Of a stretch of DNA of 64,000 nucleotides, positions 61,248 to 64,000 are shown piece after piece (position 1 is the first letter of the stretch; every line of letters starts with the position of its first letter). The DNA comes from Alphaproteobacteria bacterium (GTDB lineage: Bacteria; Pseudomonadota; Alphaproteobacteria; Rhizobiales; Rhizobiaceae): the NCBI GenBank assembly GCA_016861165.1, contig BOKV01000013.1:42497-106496 (forward strand). Reading direction: 5' to 3'. The notes below the pieces were generated by a model. The model was not told the origin of the DNA. It saw only the letters and a list, made by a program, of their open reading frames with translations, and ran no database searches. The position numbers were made by a program, and so were the translations under genes.

Positions 61248-62357
61248 ATGACGGCAACGACATCGAGGCCGGCGACAGCCGGTTTCCGGTTAGCGGCGGC
61301 GCTGGCCGCCGGCCTCACGCTCGCCGCCGCCGGCGCGGCGCGGGCCGATGACGTCGCCGCCAAGGAGCTGTTCGCGGCCAGGCCGCTGCCGGCGGCCATG
61401 AAGCCGCAGCCGATCGGCTTCTATTCGCGGGGCTGCCTCGCCGGCGGCATCGCCATCCCGGTCGACGGCCCCGACTGGCAGGTGATGCGCCTGTCGCGCA
61501 ACCGGCGCTGGGGCCACCCGGACCTCATCCGCCTGATCGAGGACCTGTCGGTCAAGGCCAAGGCGGACGGCTGGAACGGCCTGATGGTCGGCGACATCTC
61601 GCAGCCGCGCGGCGGACCGATGCTGACCGGCCACGCCTCCCACCAGATCGGCCTCGACGTCGACCTGTGGTTCATGCCCATGCCAGGCAGGCGCCTGAGC
61701 TATGCCGAGCGCGAGGAGACGAGTGCGATCTCGGTGCTGAAGGCCGGCTCGTTCTTTGTCGACGACGCGCGCTGGACGCGGGCGCATGAGCGCCTGCTCT
61801 ACCATGCCGCCGCCTATCCGCGGGTCGAGCGCATCCTGGTCCATCCCGGCGTGAAGAAGAAGCTCTGCGAAACGGTGAAGGGTGACCGCGCCTGGCTCGG
61901 CAAGATCCGCCCCTATTACGGCCATCACTACCATTTCCACCTGCGCATAACGTGCCCGCAGGACGCCGCCAACTGCCGCCCGCAGGACCCCGTCCCCGCC
62001 GGCGAGGGCTGTGAGCAGGCCGTCTTCGACTGGTGGTTCAAGGATGCGCTGGTTCCGAAGAAGCCGGCCAAGCCCGATACTCCGACCAGGCCACGCCACT
62101 TGCGGCTCGCCGATCTGCCGCCGCCGTGCGCGGGCGTGCTGGAGGCCGAAGCGGTGGCGCCGGAGGCGGCCGAACTGGCGCTGAAGAATGCCTCGTTCAG
62201 CGCTCCGGCGATCGACATGCCCACTTTTGACGCGGCCGCCATCCGCGCCAGCCGGCCGATCGAGGCGAGCCGGTCGGCCGCCGAGGCCGACGAGCGGGCC
62301 GCAGCCGCCACGCCGCTCGCCGACATACCGGTGCCGACGCCGCGGCCGACCGACTGA
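61248..62357 (+). CDS. mepA: Penicillin-insensitive murein endopeptidase
   Basis: A 369-residue LAS-type peptidase. A signal peptide ends near AARADDV. Zinc and catalytic residues are in GGPMLTGHASHQIGLDVDLWFMP and YGHHYHFHLRITCP. It cuts the peptide cross-links of peptidoglycan. The C-terminal ~110 residues are a low-complexity Ala/Pro/Glu tail not seen in E. coli MepA (274 residues). Six Cys suggest the disulfides known for this family. Confidence 0.94.
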   Translation: MTATTSRPATAGFRLAAALAAGLTLAAAGAARADDVAAKELFAARPLPAAMKPQPIGFYSRGCLAGGIAIPVDGPDWQVMRLSRNRRWGHPDLIRLIEDLSVKAKADGWNGLMVGDISQPRGGPMLTGHASHQIGLDVDLWFMPMPGRRLSYAEREETSAISVLKAGSFFVDDARWTRAHERLLYHAAAYPRVERILVHPGVKKKLCETVKGDRAWLGKIRPYYGHHYHFHLRITCPQDAANCRPQDPVPAGEGCEQAVFDWWFKDALVPKKPAKPDTPTRPRHLRLADLPPPCAGVLEAEAVAPEAAELALKNASFSAPAIDMPTFDAAAIRASRPIEASRSAAEADERAAAATPLADIPVPTPRPTD

Positions 62358-62370
62358 GACGAGGTGATCT

Positions 62371-63039
62371 TCAGCCGGCGGCCACGCCGGTGCCGATCGG
62401 GCAGGCGACGCCGGTGCCGCCGAGCCCGCAATAGCCGCCGGGATTCTTGGCCAGGTACTGCTGGTGATAGTCCTCGGCGTAGTAGAAGGTGGGCGCTTGC
62501 GTGATCTCCGTGGTGATGTCGCGGCCCTGGCCGGCCGCTCTCAGTGCCGCCTGGTAGGCCTGGCGGGAGGCAACCGCCGCCTCGGCCTGCGCCGGCGCGA
62601 AGGTGTAGATGGCCGAGCGATACTGCGTGCCGACATCATTGCCCTGGCGCATGCCCTGGGTCGGGTCGTGCCCCTCCCAGAAGGCCTTCAGCACCGCCTC
62701 GTAGCCGGTGCGGGCCGGATCGAACACCACCAGCACCACCTCGGCATGGCCGGTCATGCCGGTGCACACCTCGGCATAGGTCGGATTCGGCGTGAGCCCG
62801 CCGGCATAGCCGACCGCGGTGACATGGACGCCCGGCAACTGCCAGAACAGCCTCTCGGCGCCCCAGAAGCAGCCGAGGCCGAACAGCGCCTTCTCCATGC
62901 CCGCCGGGAACGGCTCGTGCAGTGAATTGCCGTTGACGAAGTGGCGGTCGGCCGTCGCGATCGGCTCGGCCCGGCCCGGCAGGGCGTCGGCGGCGTCGGG
63001 AAGCTTGTACTTGCGGGCGAACATATCGATGACGAACAT
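62371..63039 (-). CDS. msrA: Peptide-methionine (S)-S-oxide reductase
   Basis: A 222-residue MsrA. The active-site motif [13 protein letters not shown] carries the nucleophilic Cys; [27 protein letters not shown] and [11 protein letters not shown] are typical. Two C-terminal Cys ([14 protein letters not shown]) serve as recycling residues. It repairs oxidised methionine. ATG 63039 ([14 protein letters not shown]) matches the longer MsrA class with an N-terminal extension. Confidence 0.95.
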   Translation of the reverse strand: MFVIDMFARKYKLPDAADALPGRAEPIATADRHFVNGNSLHEPFPAGMEKALFGLGCFWGAERLFWQLPGVHVTAVGYAGGLTPNPTYAEVCTGMTGHAEVVLVVFDPARTGYEAVLKAFWEGHDPTQGMRQGNDVGTQYRSAIYTFAPAQAEAAVASRQAYQAALRAAGQGRDITTEITQAPTFYYAEDYHQQYLAKNPGGYCGLGGTGVACPIGTGVAAG

Positions 63040-63082
63040 TGCGGGGTCCTGCGGTTGAGAGGCGGAACGGCGACAAGGGTGG

Positions 63083-63406
63083 TCAGACCTCGAAATTCTC
63101 CTGCCAGCGGCGCGGCCGGCGCCGGGCGGCCATGCCGAACAGGATGGCAAACACGGCGAAGATGACCCAGGTCGGCGCCGTCAACAGCGTGACGAAGACC
63201 GGGTCCCAGGCGAAGGGGTGCGCATATTGTTCGAGGAACTGGCGCGTCAGGTCGAGCGAGGCCGGGCTGAAGCGGGCCCAGTCGACATAGAAGGGCGTCA
63301 GCACGAGGCTTGAATCGGCGATGGAGCGGGTCAGGTCGAGCACGGCGGCAACGAGCGCCACCGCCAGGCAGACGAGGCTCACGGCGCGGAAGATGGCTTT
63401 CAGCAT
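63083..63406 (-). CDS. Small membrane protein, conserved-looking
   Basis: A 107-residue protein with two hydrophobic helices (about residues 5-25 and 73-93) separated by a loop rich in aromatic residues ([20 protein letters not shown]). It ends in a basic [15 protein letters not shown] recognise the type from Rhizobiales genomes but no function. It is 44 bases upstream of msrA on the same strand. Confidence 0.8.
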   Translation of the reverse strand: MLKAIFRAVSLVCLAVALVAAVLDLTRSIADSSLVLTPFYVDWARFSPASLDLTRQFLEQYAHPFAWDPVFVTLLTAPTWVIFAVFAILFGMAARRRPRRWQENFEV

Positions 63407-63784
63407 GGCCGGGCGGCTCCCCGTTCCCCGATGTGGCGCCTCGCGGCGCCGGCTGCGATCATAGCGGGATATCTCACGTCGGCAAATCTGGGAACCGGGC
63501 CGACCGGGCCAATGGTTTCACGATTGTTTCATCGCCGCGTGAGGATTGCAGCACGCCCTTGGCCGGCCCGGCCGCACGCCGCCACGGGCCCCGCGCCGGC
63601 GCTCCGCCGATCGGATTTCGGCCGGGCAAGGGGCGAGGATGGTGGCGGCTTGCGCCGGCAGGACTTATTTGTATAAGTGCGCGCGCCTGCGGGGGCGCGT
63701 CGCGCCCCGACGTGCCGGACCGTCCCCGGGAAGGCCGGCGCCACGCCTGGCGGCCGACCGGAGTGACGCATCGGCAGCGGGCCC
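63407..63784. other. Gene-free stretch upstream of tRNA-Ser
   Basis: I see no convincing gene here on either strand. A possible promoter (CTTGCGC near 63650 and TATAAG at 63672-63677, 16 bases apart) points toward the tRNA. Confidence 0.5.
63650..63677 (+). promoter_or_regulatory. Candidate promoter of tRNA-Ser
   Basis: TTGCGC (63650-63655), 16 bases, TATAAG (63672-63677). The tRNA begins about 107 bases further on. Confidence 0.35.
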
Positions 63785-63876
<92 letters not shown>

Positions 63877-63897
63877 TCTAACCGTGTCCGACCCGGA

Positions 63898-63935
63898 GAC
63901 ATGGGTAACAGTCTGTACCTAAGACATGGGTGACA
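63898..63935 (+). repeat. Two 13-base direct repeats just after tRNA-Ser
   Basis: GACATGGGTAACA at 63898-63910 and GACATGGGTGACA at 63923-63935, 25 bases apart. They lie at the presumed end of a mobile element. Confidence 0.5.
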
Positions 63936-64000
63936 ACCTCGTGCCGAACGGGTTGTCGATTGTCTGCAAGGTTCTCTGCTCCAGGTCGATATATCCCAGA
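63919..64000 (-). CDS. C-terminal fragment, possible transposase/integrase (runs off the window)
   Basis: A minus-strand frame open to the right edge ends LGYIDLEQRTLQTIDNPFG, then TRLSPMS and a TAG. The tail sits 44 bases from a tRNA end, next to direct repeats, which is where mobile elements often stop. Family not assigned; only 26 codons are visible. Confidence 0.35.
   Translation of the reverse strand, partial: LGYIDLEQRTLQTIDNPFGTRLSPMS

Overview
The window is GC-rich DNA (roughly two thirds G+C by eye) from an alphaproteobacterium, most likely a member of the Rhizobiales/Hyphomicrobiales. The evidence is the gene order ccrM - HAD hydrolase - mutY - DUF721 - dsbA-like - smc, a CcrM-type GANTC methyltransferase with its C-terminal domain, an M16 peptidase followed by a GNAT gene, a frcRBCAK-type sugar locus, and ordinary alphaproteobacterial housekeeping genes (gyrB, thrC, ppdK, dut). 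No prophage, CRISPR array or large mobile element is visible. The species cannot be named from the sequence alone.

Layout. 1-9 kb: a membrane GGDEF/EAL protein cut by the window edge, a GNAT and M16 pair, a HigBA module, threonine synthase, a lipoprotein, a Tag-like glycosylase and a VapBC module. 9-18.5 kb: ccrM, HAD hydrolase, mutY, DUF721, dsbA-like, smc, a YaiI-family protein and a second HigBA module on the opposite strand. 18.5-21.2 kb: a palindromic repeat and a polar amino-acid ABC transporter (ATPase, permease, binding protein). 21.2-24.6 kb: a nitrogen-oxide/copper island with a DUF1858 protein, a cysteine-free Crp/Fnr regulator, pseudoazurin and NnrS; three promoters carry matching TTG-N8-CAA boxes. 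24.8-36.5 kb: an MFS transporter, a frameshifted MAPEG gene, small proteins, pyruvate phosphate dikinase, a membrane AraC regulator with a fatty-acid-hydroxylase-type enzyme, an HAD phosphatase, DUF1499, an MBL hydrolase and BioY. 36.7-45.6 kb: a very large hybrid histidine kinase full of tetrapeptide repeats, dUTPase whose N-terminus lies in a repeated element, a membrane adenylate cyclase and gyrB. 45.9-52.5 kb: a DMT exporter, a PanE-like reductase, ExoD, PilZ, a DddP-type DMSP lyase, an OmpA lipoprotein and a GNAT-C39 fusion. 52.5-58.7 kb: a fructose-type locus, with regulator and kinase on the minus strand and frcBCAK on the plus strand, around a shared palindromic operator. 58.7-64 kb: a PLP decarboxylase, an M48 protease, MepA, MsrA, a small membrane protein, tRNA-Ser(GGA) and what may be the end of a mobile element.

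How the genes work together. The clearest units are: (i) the NO/denitrification-linked island, where the Crp/Fnr protein probably controls its neighbours; (ii) the fructose uptake and phosphorylation locus, with a ROK repressor between divergent promoters; (iii) three toxin-antitoxin pairs within 14 kb, two of them HigBA modules whose predicted promoters place the start of transcription on the toxin start codon; (iv) the ccrM-mutY-smc chromosome-maintenance block. The strongest candidates for something not previously described are the tetrapeptide-repeat expansions inside catalytic and receiver domains of the hybrid kinase, the repeat-encoded start of dUTPase, and the shared box of the NO island.
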